Program-made: the position numbers and the translations under genes
Part shown: positions 1 to 8,949 of the stretch, piece after piece
Layout: each line of letters opens with the position of its first letter
Position numbering within the stretch: position 1 is the first letter of the stretch
Assembly: GCF_030348945.1 (NCBI RefSeq)
Contig: NZ_JAUCEN010000002.1
Span: 2,976,001-3,040,000, forward strand
Direction of reading: 5' to 3'
Source of the DNA: Peribacillus sp. ACCC06369
GTDB taxonomy: Bacteria > Bacillota > Bacilli > Bacillales > DSM-1321
Length of the DNA: 64,000 nt
The notes under the pieces: model-generated
The model's input: the letters and a program-made list of their open reading frames with translations, nothing else
What the model was told of the DNA's origin: nothing
Databases searched by the model: none

Positions 1-33
1 TATAGATTGCACCCATGCCGGGCGCACGAAAAG

Positions 34-72
34 GGGGAAAGGTCGCCAGCTGGCGGACTTTCCCTTTTTTTA
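34..72 (+). terminator. Intrinsic terminator of an upstream gene outside the window
   Basis: GGGAAAGGTCGCC and GGCGGACTTTCCC pair across a short AGCT loop and are followed by a run of T. It reads in the plus direction, so it probably ends a transcript entering from the left. Confidence 0.75.
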
Positions 73-167
73 TATCTTGCATTTGTTTAAGCGCCTGCGA
101 CAAGTGGTATATTTTTTACAGATAGAATAACACTAGGGTTATTCCAAATTGTATGGGCGGTGAATTC

Positions 168-1085
168 ATGAAGCAAGCAGATTGCATTATTATTGGTGGC
201 GGTATAGCCGGTATTCAGGCAGCTATCCAGCTCGGAAGATATAAACATGATATTATCGTCATTGATTCTGCTCAAGGCCGCTCTTCCATAGCAAAGGCTT
301 ACCATAACATTCTTGGGTGGCCAGACGGGGTAAGCGGCAAACAATTAAGGACTCTGGGCAGACAGCACGCAGAAAAATTCGGTGTCGAATTCTTCGATGA
401 TACTGTGACATCACTTGAAAAAAAGCAGGACAAGTTTTTTATCCAAACAAAGAATGACATGGAATATCAAGCAAAAATGATTTTTCTCGGTACTGGCATC
501 ACTGATAACATCCCTCCAATCAAAAACATCTATCCAACTCTTGGGACATCCACTTATATATGCCCTGACTGTGATGGGTATGAGATCATGGATAAGCAAA
601 CCGTGGTCCTAGGAGGCGGAAATACAGGTGCAGGTATGGCCCTTACTCTACTATATTGGTCAAAAGATATCATTTACGTAAATCACTTGAAATCAAAAAT
701 TGATGATAAGTATCGGGAAAAGTTAAAGGAGAACCAGATTCCCGTATTTGAAGAGGAAGTCGTAGAGGTTCATATAGATGCCAAACAGCAGTTAACCGCA
801 ATACAATTAGTTTCTGGTAAAATAATTGAAGCTGAAAAGGCATTCACTGCATTTAAAGGGAACAAACTCAATAATGGCCTCGCCATACAATTAGGTGTGC
901 AAGTAAACGAAAACAATCATGTCGTGATTCATCCCCGCACTAAAGAAACGAATATTAAAGGAGTCTGGGCTGGCGGCGACCTTGTTGCCCATTCCGAACA
1001 AGTCACCATATCGATGGGGGACGGGACCCAAGCAGCTATTTGGATTCATAAGAGACTGATGGGACAGCCACTTCCTTATGATTAA
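168..1085 (+). CDS. NAD(P)/FAD-dependent oxidoreductase, thioredoxin-reductase-like
   Basis: A 305-residue flavoprotein of the class II pyridine-nucleotide-disulfide oxidoreductase type. Seen: an N-terminal FAD-binding GGGIAG motif near residues 10-15, a CPDC redox pair at residues 132-135, a second dinucleotide-binding GGGNTGAG motif just after it, and a C-terminal GVWAGGD flavin motif. The order and length match thioredoxin reductases, but CPDC differs from the usual CATC, so the partner may be another disulfide protein. I chose the ATG at 168 because GGGCGG lies just upstream; an in-frame ATG at 153 lacks a ribosome site. It is a single-gene unit ended by its own hairpin. Confidence 0.85.
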   Translation: MKQADCIIIGGGIAGIQAAIQLGRYKHDIIVIDSAQGRSSIAKAYHNILGWPDGVSGKQLRTLGRQHAEKFGVEFFDDTVTSLEKKQDKFFIQTKNDMEYQAKMIFLGTGITDNIPPIKNIYPTLGTSTYICPDCDGYEIMDKQTVVLGGGNTGAGMALTLLYWSKDIIYVNHLKSKIDDKYREKLKENQIPVFEEEVVEVHIDAKQQLTAIQLVSGKIIEAEKAFTAFKGNKLNNGLAIQLGVQVNENNHVVIHPRTKETNIKGVWAGGDLVAHSEQVTISMGDGTQAAIWIHKRLMGQPLPYD

Positions 1086-1103
1086 CAACCTTTTGGAATA
1101 TTC

Positions 1104-1136
1104 AAAGGGCGACCTGTTTACCAGGCCGCCTTTTTC
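1104..1136 (+). terminator. Intrinsic terminator after the oxidoreductase gene
   Basis: A GGGCGACCTG / CCAGGCCGCC stem with a short loop, followed by TTTTT, 20 bp past the stop codon. Confidence 0.75.
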
Positions 1137-1180
1137 ATTCATATTAATAAACTTTTTTGTCTAAGCCTTCTTTTATTAAT

Positions 1181-1327
1181 CTACATTCGTTTCCTACCTT
1201 TAAAAACATTGACCAGAATGAGAATGACCGCGATGATAAGCAAGATATGTATAAAGCCTGCAGCCACTTTAAAGACTAAACCAAGAACCCATAATAATAT
1301 TATTGCACCAATAATTGTCCAAAGCAT
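1181..1327 (-). CDS. Small hydrophobic membrane protein, lmo0937/DUF5670-like
   Basis: A 48-residue open reading frame. It starts at the ATG at 1327 behind a GGAAAGGAGA ribosome site and ends with TAG at 1181. The peptide starts MLWTIIGAII, has two hydrophobic stretches (about residues 3-18 and 27-40) and a basic VFKGRKRM tail. This matches my memory of the lmo0937-type family of tiny membrane proteins, which are often induced by general stress. The function of the family is unknown. It faces the oxidoreductase gene convergently, and a possible SigB-type promoter lies upstream. Confidence 0.75.
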   Translation of the reverse strand: MLWTIIGAIILLWVLGLVFKVAAGFIHILLIIAVILILVNVFKGRKRM

Positions 1328-1407
1328 AATAATCTCCTTTCCTTCCCTTCTCATATTCGATCTTTCATAATGAGAAGTTCCTTCAAAATTTTCAGCTTAT
1401 ATTTAAA

Positions 1408-1432
1408 TTACCCATATCTTTCTGTAACAAAC
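1408..1432 (-). promoter_or_regulatory. Candidate SigB-type promoter for the 48-aa membrane peptide
   Basis: On the minus strand GTTTGT is followed after 13 bp by GGGTAA, close to the SigB pattern GTTT-N13-15-GGGTAT, about 80 bp before the start codon. The -35 deviates at its last two bases, so this is only a candidate. Confidence 0.4.
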
Positions 1433-1583
1433 CCTTTAGTGGGTGAACCCAAAAATATTACATAAAACTGTAAATGCTGTAAATGATAATAAATAATTAA
1501 GGAATCTTCCAATTGATAACCCCTTAAGGAAGAACTACAGATCTTTGAAGTTAGGCAAAAACTAAAGAAGGAGTCGTTCATTC

Positions 1584-1904
1584 ATGAAAAAGTTTTTACT
1601 GATCTGTTTAACAGCCTGTTCCCTATTCTTAGTTAACCTGGATCACCCGTTTGCACAGGAAAATAAAACAAAACCGGAAAGTGTACAATTCACTGATGCT
1701 CAAAAATCGGAAATCGCCAAGATCCAAAAGCAGATACTCGCGGACAAAAAGAAATTGATTGAAAAATATGTGGAGTATGGCGCGCTTTCGAAAGAAGAAG
1801 CCGATAAAATGGTTTCACATTTTGAAAAACATTATAAAATGATGGAAGAACATAATTTTCAAATTCCTCCGCACCGTCCACATACACGACACATGCATAA
1901 GTGA
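1584..1904 (+). CDS. Secreted DUF2680 (YckD-like) protein
   Basis: A 106-residue protein with a signal peptide (about residues 1-24, MKKFLLICLTACSLF, cleavage near AQE). The charged domain that follows carries KSEIAKIQKQILADKKKLIEK and a GALSKEEADKM segment typical of DUF2680/YckD proteins, and a His-rich tail (HRPHTRHMHK) ends it. The function is unknown; the tail could bind metal, which is inference. AAGGAG lies 10 bp before the ATG. A hairpin terminator follows within 60 bp, so it is transcribed alone. Confidence 0.8.
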   Translation: MKKFLLICLTACSLFLVNLDHPFAQENKTKPESVQFTDAQKSEIAKIQKQILADKKKLIEKYVEYGALSKEEADKMVSHFEKHYKMMEEHNFQIPPHRPHTRHMHK

Positions 1905-1928
1905 TTCTATGTTCTTTACCTATATAGC

Positions 1929-1963
1929 ATGATAATCCGTCCAATAAAATGGCCGGATTTTTT
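1929..1963 (+). terminator. Intrinsic terminator after the DUF2680 gene
   Basis: AATCCGTCC and GGCCGGATT arms around an AATAAAAT loop, then eight T. Confidence 0.7.
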
Positions 1964-2074
1964 TTCATTTCTTTCGTCCTTGATAAATAAACCTTACGCG
2001 TTTACCATTTACTAAAGGATTTATATTTCCCTATAGCGAAATACATAACTATGAGAAATGAAAGGGTGAAAAGG

Positions 2075-4048
2075 ATGAACAAAATAGGTATTACAGCAAG
2101 AGACTTATTTCACTTGAAATCAGTGACCGACCCAAAGCTATCACCGGATGGCAGCATGGCGGTTTTTGTCCAAACTAGAATTGATGAAAAAACGGAAAAA
2201 TACATTTCCAATCTATTTATGTTCAGCCTGATTACGAATGAAACAAAGCAATGGACGTTTGGGGATAATCGTGATACATCACCTGCCTGGTCACCGGACG
2301 GCAAACATATCGCCTTTTTATCAGACAGATCTGGAAAAAAGCAAGTCCATATCATTGGGAGCATTGGTGGGGAAGCTCGCCAGCTGACCCATTTCGTTAA
2401 CGGAGTAACCAAACCTATTTGGTCTCCTTGTTCCACCAAGCTTTTGCTTTCTACCGGGCTAAAAGAGGGCGAAAACCTTAATACGGTCAAGGAAAATGAT
2501 TTGTCCAATGAAGTTCATAGGTATGACCGGATTAAGTACAAATGGGATGGTAGAGGTTATTTCGATGAATTATATCAGCAGCTCGTAATAGTGAATGTTT
2601 TTAATGACGAATTTATATTGCTAACGGAAAACAATATCGATCACCACCCGAACGCATGGTCCCCTGACGGTCAGCATATTGCATTCATAAGCGGGGATGC
2701 AGAAAAAAGTGATGTTGAACTATTTTCTGATATATTCATCATGGCCCTTGAAACGAACTCTCTTCAGAAGATAACGGATAGTACAGGTTTCTTTAGAGAT
2801 CCGAAGTGGTCTCCAAATGGCGAATACCTTTCCTTCATTGGCCATAATAAAGATTTTGCCGGTGCCACCTTTTCAAATATTTGGTTGTACTCCATATTGG
2901 ATCAATCGATTCAGTGTTTAACCGATGGTTGGGATGTTCAAATTGGAGATTCAGCTATTGGGGATTTCCAAATCGGAGCAGTCGACCCAGGCATTTTATG
3001 GACAAACGATAGCCAAGGCTTTTACTTTTTAATAAGCGATTACGGAAATACTGGAGTATATTATGGTTCCATTGAAGGAGCTATGTATCCATCCATACTT
3101 GATCCGCAGCATATATACGGACTGACTATAGATCCCGAAAGCCATCGTGCCGTCGTGGCGATTAGTACACCTGTTCATCCAGGTGACCTCTTTGCCTATA
3201 ACCTTACTAATGGGGAAAAAGAACAAATCAGTTTTGTTAATGAAGATTTTTTAAAGGAAAAACATTTGTCCATGGCTGAACCCATTACTTTTCCATCTGT
3301 TGATGGACTTACCATCCATGGCTGGATCATGAGACCGACCGATTTTAATGAAAATCAAAAATATCCACTCATTTTAGAAATCCACGGCGGTCCGCATGCG
3401 ATGTATGCCAATACCTATGTTCACGAATTCCAGACCTTGGCTAATGAAGGGTACACTGTGTTGTTCACTAATCCGCGTGGGAGTGTGGGATATGGTCAAG
3501 ATTTCGTAAATGCATGCCGAGGCGATTATGGAGGCATGGACTATAAGGACTTAATGGCTGGAGTTGACCATGTTTTAGCAACGTATGATTTTATTGAGCA
3601 TGAAGATTTGGGGGTATGCGGTGGCAGTTATGGAGGGTTCATGACTAATTGGATTATTGGTCATACCAACCGTTTCAAGGCTGCTGTGACTCAGCGTTGC
3701 ATTAGTAACTGGCTAAGTTTTTATGGTGTCAGTGACATTGGCTATTATTTTACCGAGTGGGAAATAGGCGGCGATATCGTTAACTCTGCTGAAAAATTGT
3801 GGCAGCACTCACCTTTAAAATATGTTGCCAATGTGAATACCCCTTTACTTTTACTTCACGGTGAAAAGGATTTCCGTTGTCCCATTGAACAGAGCGAGCA
3901 ATTTTTTGTTGCTTTAAAACGGCAAAATAAAGAAGCGGTACTTGTCTCCTTCCCGGATGAAACTCATGAAGTATCACGAAGCGGATCCCCCAAAATGCGC
4001 TTGCAACATGTAGAAGAAATAAAAGGATGGTTCAATAAATATTTTTAA
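2075..4048 (+). CDS. S9 family (prolyl oligopeptidase-type) serine peptidase, YuxL-like
   Basis: A 657-residue cytosolic peptidase. The N-terminal half has WD40/TolB-like beta-propeller repeats (recurring WSPDG motifs near SPAWSPDGKHIAF, NAWSPDGQHIAF and PKWSPNGEYLSF). The C-terminal half is an alpha/beta hydrolase with catalytic Ser518 (GGSYGGF), Asp599 (GEKDFRCP) and His631 (DETHEVS). This is the acylaminoacyl-/prolyl-oligopeptidase architecture, and the length agrees with B. subtilis YuxL as I recall it. The ATG at 2075 is preferred because GAAAGGG lies 8 bp upstream; the in-frame ATG at 2051 has no ribosome site. The natural peptide substrates are not known. Confidence 0.88.
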   Translation: MNKIGITARDLFHLKSVTDPKLSPDGSMAVFVQTRIDEKTEKYISNLFMFSLITNETKQWTFGDNRDTSPAWSPDGKHIAFLSDRSGKKQVHIIGSIGGEARQLTHFVNGVTKPIWSPCSTKLLLSTGLKEGENLNTVKENDLSNEVHRYDRIKYKWDGRGYFDELYQQLVIVNVFNDEFILLTENNIDHHPNAWSPDGQHIAFISGDAEKSDVELFSDIFIMALETNSLQKITDSTGFFRDPKWSPNGEYLSFIGHNKDFAGATFSNIWLYSILDQSIQCLTDGWDVQIGDSAIGDFQIGAVDPGILWTNDSQGFYFLISDYGNTGVYYGSIEGAMYPSILDPQHIYGLTIDPESHRAVVAISTPVHPGDLFAYNLTNGEKEQISFVNEDFLKEKHLSMAEPITFPSVDGLTIHGWIMRPTDFNENQKYPLILEIHGGPHAMYANTYVHEFQTLANEGYTVLFTNPRGSVGYGQDFVNACRGDYGGMDYKDLMAGVDHVLATYDFIEHEDLGVCGGSYGGFMTNWIIGHTNRFKAAVTQRCISNWLSFYGVSDIGYYFTEWEIGGDIVNSAEKLWQHSPLKYVANVNTPLLLLHGEKDFRCPIEQSEQFFVALKRQNKEAVLVSFPDETHEVSRSGSPKMRLQHVEEIKGWFNKYF

Positions 4049-4051
4049 AAG

Positions 4052-4089
4052 AACGAAACTCTGTTAGCTTTGGCTAACAGAGTTTCGTT
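4052..4089. terminator. Bidirectional terminator between the peptidase and CBS genes
   Basis: A perfect 17-bp stem (AACGAAACTCTGTTAGC and its complement) with a TTTG loop. A-rich and T-rich flanks let it work for both converging genes. It touches the stop codon of the CBS gene. Confidence 0.85.
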
Positions 4090-4521
4090 TTAGTGTTGGA
4101 TTTGATCTCTGTCCTCGGAAATTGAGCTTAGTGCATTTCCCGCCATTGAATTTGTCTGATTGTGTACAGCTAGGTCACCTAATGCCACGACTCCGACCAG
4201 CTTGTCATTTTCAATTATAGGAAGCCTTCTGATTTGTTCAGTACTCATTAACTCCTCAGCTTGCTCCACTGACATATCAGGGGTGCCTGTTACAAGATCC
4301 GTGGAAATAACATCGGTAATTCTAGTCGAATTCGGCTTTTTCTCGGCAACACAGCGGATAACGATATCCCTGTCTGTAATGACACCAACTAAATGGTTAT
4401 TCTCCAATACAGGAATGACACCAACATCATCATCCTTCATTTTGACTGCTGCTTCATATATATTATCTTCCACAGTGCAACAGTCCACGTCTGTTGTCAT
4501 AATATCTCTTAATGTAGTCAA
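4090..4521 (-). CDS. CBS-domain protein, YhcV-like
   Basis: A protein of about 143 residues made almost entirely of a CBS-domain pair. It starts LTTLRDIMTTDVDC, carries two repeats ending VGVITDRDIVIR and VGVVALGDLA, and has a short C-terminal tail. CBS pairs usually bind adenosine nucleotides and regulate a partner; a stand-alone pair has no enzymatic activity. I place the start at the TTG at 4521, six bases after GGAGGG; the upstream in-frame ATG would put that ribosome site inside the gene. It follows the MBL-hydrolase gene on the same strand with an 80-bp gap. Confidence 0.8.
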   Translation of the reverse strand: MTTLRDIMTTDVDCCTVEDNIYEAAVKMKDDDVGVIPVLENNHLVGVITDRDIVIRCVAEKKPNSTRITDVISTDLVTGTPDMSVEQAEELMSTEQIRRLPIIENDKLVGVVALGDLAVHNQTNSMAGNALSSISEDRDQIQH

Positions 4522-4601
4522 GGATATCCCTCCATTTTTCATAAGTTGCTTGTTTATTTTTGACTTCTCAAGCAAAATTATTCATCAAACACAAACACGA
4601 T

Positions 4602-5438
4602 TCAATCCACATATTTCCCGTGATCCGGTTTAGCCAATGAATCGAATTCATTAGCAAGCCTTGATAAACCCATTTCCAGTTCTTCCCCTTCAACAGGATA
4701 CCCGTGACCCGTTACAGCGACAGCCGGTTTAAGACTATCCAACAACCTTACCGATTCCTTGGCAACCTCCCAATCTGTTGTCAAATACCGTGGCGGGCCT
4801 GCTATTTCTTTCTCCTGTGTAATGACCTTATATAGTGAATCTTGCCTAACATTCACAAAAGCATCTCCAGCAATCAGACTTCGGTCACTTTCCCGGAAAA
4901 GTGAAATATGTCCTTTAGAATGGCCCGGGGTGTGAACCCATTTCCAACCGGAAAGCTCGGGAACACTATGATCCTCAGGCAATGGCTGAACTTTTTCATC
5001 CAGGTTGATTCCCTCATTCGGAAATATCCAAGAAATCTTGGCAACCATCCCCCCTTCAACAGTGGAATCTGGTTCAGGATAATTTTCCTGTCCCGTTAAA
5101 TAAGGCATTTCTTTAATGTGGGCATAAACAGGAGCGTTCCAGTACTCCATTAACTCAATCAATGCACCAACATGATCGAAATGTCCATGTGTCAAAATAA
5201 TGGCAGCAGGTGGATGATCTGGCCCGTAGATATCTTCAGCAGCTTTCTTTATTACCTCTGCTGAACGGGGCATACCTGCATCTATCAATACCCATTTTTC
5301 ATCTTTGGGTGAGCCTACAAAAATTACATTAACGATTTGGACGGGCAGACAATATATATCCTCTTTTACAATCTGGACATCTCCACTGGAAACTGAAGTC
5401 ATTGGCAGGAATTTTTCATTCAAATGATTATCATCCAT
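4602..5438 (-). CDS. MBL-fold metallo-hydrolase
   Basis: A 278-residue metallo-beta-lactamase-fold hydrolase. The THGHFDHVG motif (HxHxDH, near residue 85) supplies the binuclear metal site. Further metal ligands are visible in HTPGHSKGHIS, IAGDAF and VTGHGYP. The family covers glyoxalase II-, lactonase- and RNase Z-like enzymes, and the substrate cannot be told from sequence. The ATG at 5438 is preceded by AGGAGGG. The protein has no signal peptide. Confidence 0.85.
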   Translation of the reverse strand: MDDNHLNEKFLPMTSVSSGDVQIVKEDIYCLPVQIVNVIFVGSPKDEKWVLIDAGMPRSAEVIKKAAEDIYGPDHPPAAIILTHGHFDHVGALIELMEYWNAPVYAHIKEMPYLTGQENYPEPDSTVEGGMVAKISWIFPNEGINLDEKVQPLPEDHSVPELSGWKWVHTPGHSKGHISLFRESDRSLIAGDAFVNVRQDSLYKVITQEKEIAGPPRYLTTDWEVAKESVRLLDSLKPAVAVTGHGYPVEGEELEMGLSRLANEFDSLAKPDHGKYVD

Positions 5439-5439
5439 T

Positions 5440-6031
5440 TATGACCCTCCTAATTTGAACATACTGTTTTTTAAAGGATACCCTGTAAAAGAAAATAAAA
5501 AACAACCTATAATTTATATAGGCTGTTTCAGCAGTTTTTTTTAAAAGTTGCAGATGATTACAGAAATCCGCTCCCTTTCCGCCGACTGCCTGCCAAGCCT
5601 CCTCGGCGCAAGCGCCTGTGGGGTCTCGGCTAGCCAGTTATTCGGCAGGAGTGTCGCATATTTCTTCAATCCAGTGAGTTTTTCAGTTCATATAAAACGA
5701 TAAAAAATTATATTGCAGTTATTTCAGGCTAACTTTTTTCGGCTGTACACGAACATTTTCGATCTCAAACGCACTTTTTTCGGCAGCTCTCGATCTTTTT
5801 CGACCTTCACCTCATCATTCCCGATTCCAGAACATTTATTTCGCGGTCCACCACTAAATCCACTCCCTTTCCGCCGACTATCTGCCAAGCCTCCTCGGCG
5901 CAAGCATCTAGCGGAGTCTCGGCTTGCGATAAAACCGAGTCTTCTTTTAAATACATGGTTCGGGGTGCGACACTTCTGAATCCCCTTTTGACAACAAACT
6001 GAAACAACCTATATATTATATAGGCTGCCTA
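5440..6031. repeat. Repeat-rich intergenic block bounded by two near-identical hairpins
   Basis: No gene is recognisable here. Near-identical hairpin sequences ACAACCTATA...TATATAGGCTG occur at 5502-5526 and 6004-6028 and frame two copies of a GC-rich repeat (5564-5670 and 5855-5992). Each copy contains CCCTTTCCGCCGACT, AGCCTCCTCGGCGCAAGC and GTCTCGGCT. Between them lies low-complexity sequence with recurring TTTTTCGGC and TTTTCGA words. The right-hand hairpin sits just past the ABC permease stop and could act as its terminator. Confidence 0.65.
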
Positions 6032-7012
6032 TTAGTATACATCCCTCCGGGTAAATACTGAAAAAGATACAATTAATGCAACCACCCACCAAACGAGCAA
6101 AGTAATGACGGAGGATAATAAGGTCATCCCTTCTATCGGTGGAGCCGTCCCGCTAATATAAGCGGTCAATTTCAAATTCACCATGAAGAAATATTTAGCT
6201 GATTCCCATGATGACACCATATTGTTCAATATTGCCCCGGAAATCAATGCAGCCAGCATGATGCCCATACCTGCAGGAGTGCTTCGCACTAAAACCGAAA
6301 GCATGAAAGAAAGGGTCCCTACAACTACCGCCACCAGCCAGACAAGCCCCATATCCATCAATAGGAATTTCCATTGTTCAACCAACCTTACTTGACTGAC
6401 ATCCACATCAGCACCCTTCAATTCGAATCCGGTTATTACGGGTGCCCCCCATCCTTGATACCCAAAAACGATTCCTGATAACAAATACGACAATATGGCT
6501 GTCATCGCCACGATAATTGAAACCGACAATAATAATGTTACATATTTGCTCAATAAGATTTTCCAGCGCTCCACTGGCCGTGTTAGCAGAAGTTTGATCG
6601 TACCTTGACTATTTTCGGAAGAAACCAAATCACTTGCCACGATCATGATCAACAGCGGAATGAATAAATCAATTGCATTTTCCAAAAACATGCGTGTAAA
6701 AGTAGCTGCGCCTGGTTCTGAGGGGTTGATGTCATGATCCAGGTAATATTGCTGTTGTTTCAGACTTACTTCCAGCTGTTCCCGCCACTCATCCAGCATC
6801 CTATTTGAGCCCAACCGATTTTGGGTATCGATGATTTGCTGCTGAAGGGAGGCACGCCAATCATCAGTTCCCAACTTCTCCCGCTGCTCTTGCACTTGCT
6901 TGTATTGGGCATATGTAAACATCAACACTAAAATTCCGACGATGATACCTATTATGATTAACCGTTTCTTTGCCAGCAACTTCATCATTTCATTTTGAAT
7001 CAGGTTATTCAA
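6032..7012 (-). CDS. ABC transporter permease (ABC-2 type)
   Basis: A permease of about 326 residues with an N-terminal membrane segment (LIIIGIIVGILVLMFTY), a large extracytoplasmic loop rich in Q/E, then five further hydrophobic segments. It contains SENSQGTIKLLLTRPVERWKIL-type sequence typical of ABC-2 exporters of the bacitracin/gliding-motility kind. I place the start at the TTG at 7012, which overlaps the ATPase stop by 8 bases and follows GGAGGTG inside the ATPase gene; the GTG at 7030 lacks a ribosome site. The overlap implies translational coupling. The substrate is unknown. Confidence 0.82.
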   Translation of the reverse strand: MNNLIQNEMMKLLAKKRLIIIGIIVGILVLMFTYAQYKQVQEQREKLGTDDWRASLQQQIIDTQNRLGSNRMLDEWREQLEVSLKQQQYYLDHDINPSEPGAATFTRMFLENAIDLFIPLLIMIVASDLVSSENSQGTIKLLLTRPVERWKILLSKYVTLLLSVSIIVAMTAILSYLLSGIVFGYQGWGAPVITGFELKGADVDVSQVRLVEQWKFLLMDMGLVWLVAVVVGTLSFMLSVLVRSTPAGMGIMLAALISGAILNNMVSSWESAKYFFMVNLKLTAYISGTAPPIEGMTLLSSVITLLVWWVVALIVSFSVFTRRDVY

Positions 7013-7919
7013 TACCTGCACCTCCGACACCGGTAACTTGTAAAAATAACTCTTCCAATCCCGGGAGCTTCCGATTCATTTCATGCACCCTCACCCCTGC
7101 TTGGTTAAGTGCAGCATTCCATTCGGGTGTTTTGATTTCGTCATATGCTGTAATGATATACTCCTGATCTAAGGTAATATCGGTGAAACCGCTAAGGATT
7201 TCCGCTCCCTTTTGTATAGGCTCCAGCCTCCAAATCATCCGCTCTTGCGTGGATAATAGGCTTTCCACTGTATCCGTTTTAATAATTTCCCCACTTTTAA
7301 TAATTGCGACCCGGTCACAAAGTTGCTGTATTTCACCTAATAAGTGTGAAGAAACCAGAACACTCATACCTTCTTCTTCAGCCAACTTTCTGATGAATTG
7401 TCGCATTTCACGGATTCCAGCAGGATCTAGACCGTTGGTCGGTTCATCCAAAATCAACAGTTTAGGGCTATTCAGCATTGCCTGCGCGATTCCTAGTCGC
7501 TGCCTCATACCTAAGGAATAGGTCTTCACTTTATCATGAATTCTGGCTTGCAGACCGACAAGTTCTATTACCTCGATCATTCTTGTTTCATCAACTCCAG
7601 GTAACATCCTTGCAAAGTGGAGCAAATTATCCCACCCGCTCAAAAATGGGTATAACTCTGGATTTTCAACGATGCAGCCCATTTGCTTCATTGCCTTCGT
7701 AAATTCCTGACGAACATCATACCCGCATATATGGATGGAACCGGAGGATGGCCTAATCAAACCAACCAACATGCGGATCGTCGTCGTCTTACCGGCTCCA
7801 TTCGGTCCTAAAAAACCGAAAACCTCACCTTCAATCAGCTCAAAATCTATTCCTTTTATAATTTCCCTTTTGCCAATCTTTTTTTTCAAGCCCTTAACGG
7901 ATAATGTCACTTGTTTCAT
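7005..7919 (-). CDS. ABC transporter ATP-binding protein
   Basis: A 304-residue ABC ATPase. It has Walker A GPNGAGKTT (about residues 38-46), Q-loop region VENPELYPFLS, signature YSLGMRQRLG, Walker B LLILDEPTNGLD and H-loop VSSHLLGE, followed by a C-terminal extension. The LGMRQR signature and YPFLS region are usual in ATPases paired with ABC-2 permeases (BcrA/NatA-like). It overlaps the preceding SGNH hydrolase gene by ATGA and the following permease gene by 8 bases, so the three form one operon. Confidence 0.9.
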   Translation of the reverse strand: MKQVTLSVKGLKKKIGKREIIKGIDFELIEGEVFGFLGPNGAGKTTTIRMLVGLIRPSSGSIHICGYDVRQEFTKAMKQMGCIVENPELYPFLSGWDNLLHFARMLPGVDETRMIEVIELVGLQARIHDKVKTYSLGMRQRLGIAQAMLNSPKLLILDEPTNGLDPAGIREMRQFIRKLAEEEGMSVLVSSHLLGEIQQLCDRVAIIKSGEIIKTDTVESLLSTQERMIWRLEPIQKGAEILSGFTDITLDQEYIITAYDEIKTPEWNAALNQAGVRVHEMNRKLPGLEELFLQVTGVGGAGIE

Positions 7920-8713
7920 CGTTCCTCATCCTCCCATTTTATTAAAGGAGCAACCCTATCAGCAATTAACCGATATCCCTTCTTATTTGGGTGAAATTTA
8001 TCTGAATACAAATACTCATTTACCGACAATTGAAATAAATCAAACGTAGGAACGAAAATAGCATTTTTATAAAGAGCCACGACTTCTGCCGTTTCATTAT
8101 TCCAGTCCCGCACGATCCGGTTCGTATCAATGTCCTCATCCAAATCTATAAATGGATTATACAGGCCAAGCAATAAAATGGTAGCTGTATCATTGACATT
8201 ATTGATATCTTTAAAAATTTCATGTAAATTTACCAAGTAATTCTTTTGTGATTCAGATATAGCTCCACTATCATAATCAAGCAGGGTCTGGCCTTTTTGA
8301 AATAAATCGTTGCCTCCGATTGTAACTAAAATAACATCAGCTGCCTGTATTTGGCGCTTCACTTCCGGTTGTTTCACTTGCTGTACCAATTCTTTAGACA
8401 CTTGTCCATTAATTCCGAGGTTATGAATGAGCGGTTTTTTATCGTATTCACTCTTCAAATCTTCCACAACAAGTCCAACGTAGCCTTTACCTGTTTCATC
8501 ACCTGTGCCACGTGTCAATGAATCACCTAATGCCACTACGGTAAAATCATCAGGCAGATCTTTTTTAACGGGGGGTTCTTCAATTGCTTCCATATCAGAA
8601 GTCCTTTTTCCATAATGGTCAATAATCGCCCATCCAAGGCAAAATAAAAAAAACAATCCGATAAGAGTTGATACAATGGTAGCGGCCAACACTTTTGGTT
8701 TGCTCAATAACAC
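7916..8713 (-). CDS. Membrane-anchored SGNH/GDSL-family hydrolase
   Basis: A 265-residue protein with one N-terminal membrane segment (about residues 10-30) and an extracellular SGNH hydrolase domain. The blocks are visible: GDSLTRGTGD (catalytic Ser), a Gly in NLGINGQVS, GGNDLF (Asn) and the C-terminal DKFHPNKKGY (Asp/His). Such proteins are lipases or esterases, often acting on envelope lipids or acylated wall sugars. A GTG at 8713 follows GGAAGG; a TTG at 8707 is an alternative. It is the first gene of a three-gene operon with the ABC transporter. Confidence 0.83.
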   Translation of the reverse strand: MLLSKPKVLAATIVSTLIGLFFLFCLGWAIIDHYGKRTSDMEAIEEPPVKKDLPDDFTVVALGDSLTRGTGDETGKGYVGLVVEDLKSEYDKKPLIHNLGINGQVSKELVQQVKQPEVKRQIQAADVILVTIGGNDLFQKGQTLLDYDSGAISESQKNYLVNLHEIFKDINNVNDTATILLLGLYNPFIDLDEDIDTNRIVRDWNNETAEVVALYKNAIFVPTFDLFQLSVNEYLYSDKFHPNKKGYRLIADRVAPLIKWEDEER

Positions 8714-8842
8714 TCATCCTTCCATCCATTCTCTATCTTCCATTAAATCATATTATTTCCAAAAACAAAAAACTGATTGCTCTTGATACGAAAAATAGTA
8801 CTCCCCATCATCCTAATCACCAATCTGCTGCTCCTATTAATA

Positions 8843-8884
8843 AAAAAGGCAGAAAGGGAGCTAAACCCATTCTGCCTTTTATTG
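8843..8884. terminator. Hairpin terminator in the 8.7-9.3 kb gap
   Basis: AAAAGGCAGAA and TTCTGCCTTTT pair around an 18-bp loop, with A and T tracts on both sides. Confidence 0.6.
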
Positions 8885-8949
8885 AATTACAGTTTAATCG
8901 TTTCCTGTCCCACCATGGAATTCTTTTTGATTTTGTCTGCTCTTTTAGA

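Noticed and set aside
5713..5979. 88-codon plus-strand frame in the repeat block
   Set aside because: It covers the GC-rich repeat and low-complexity words, has no ribosome site and no family.
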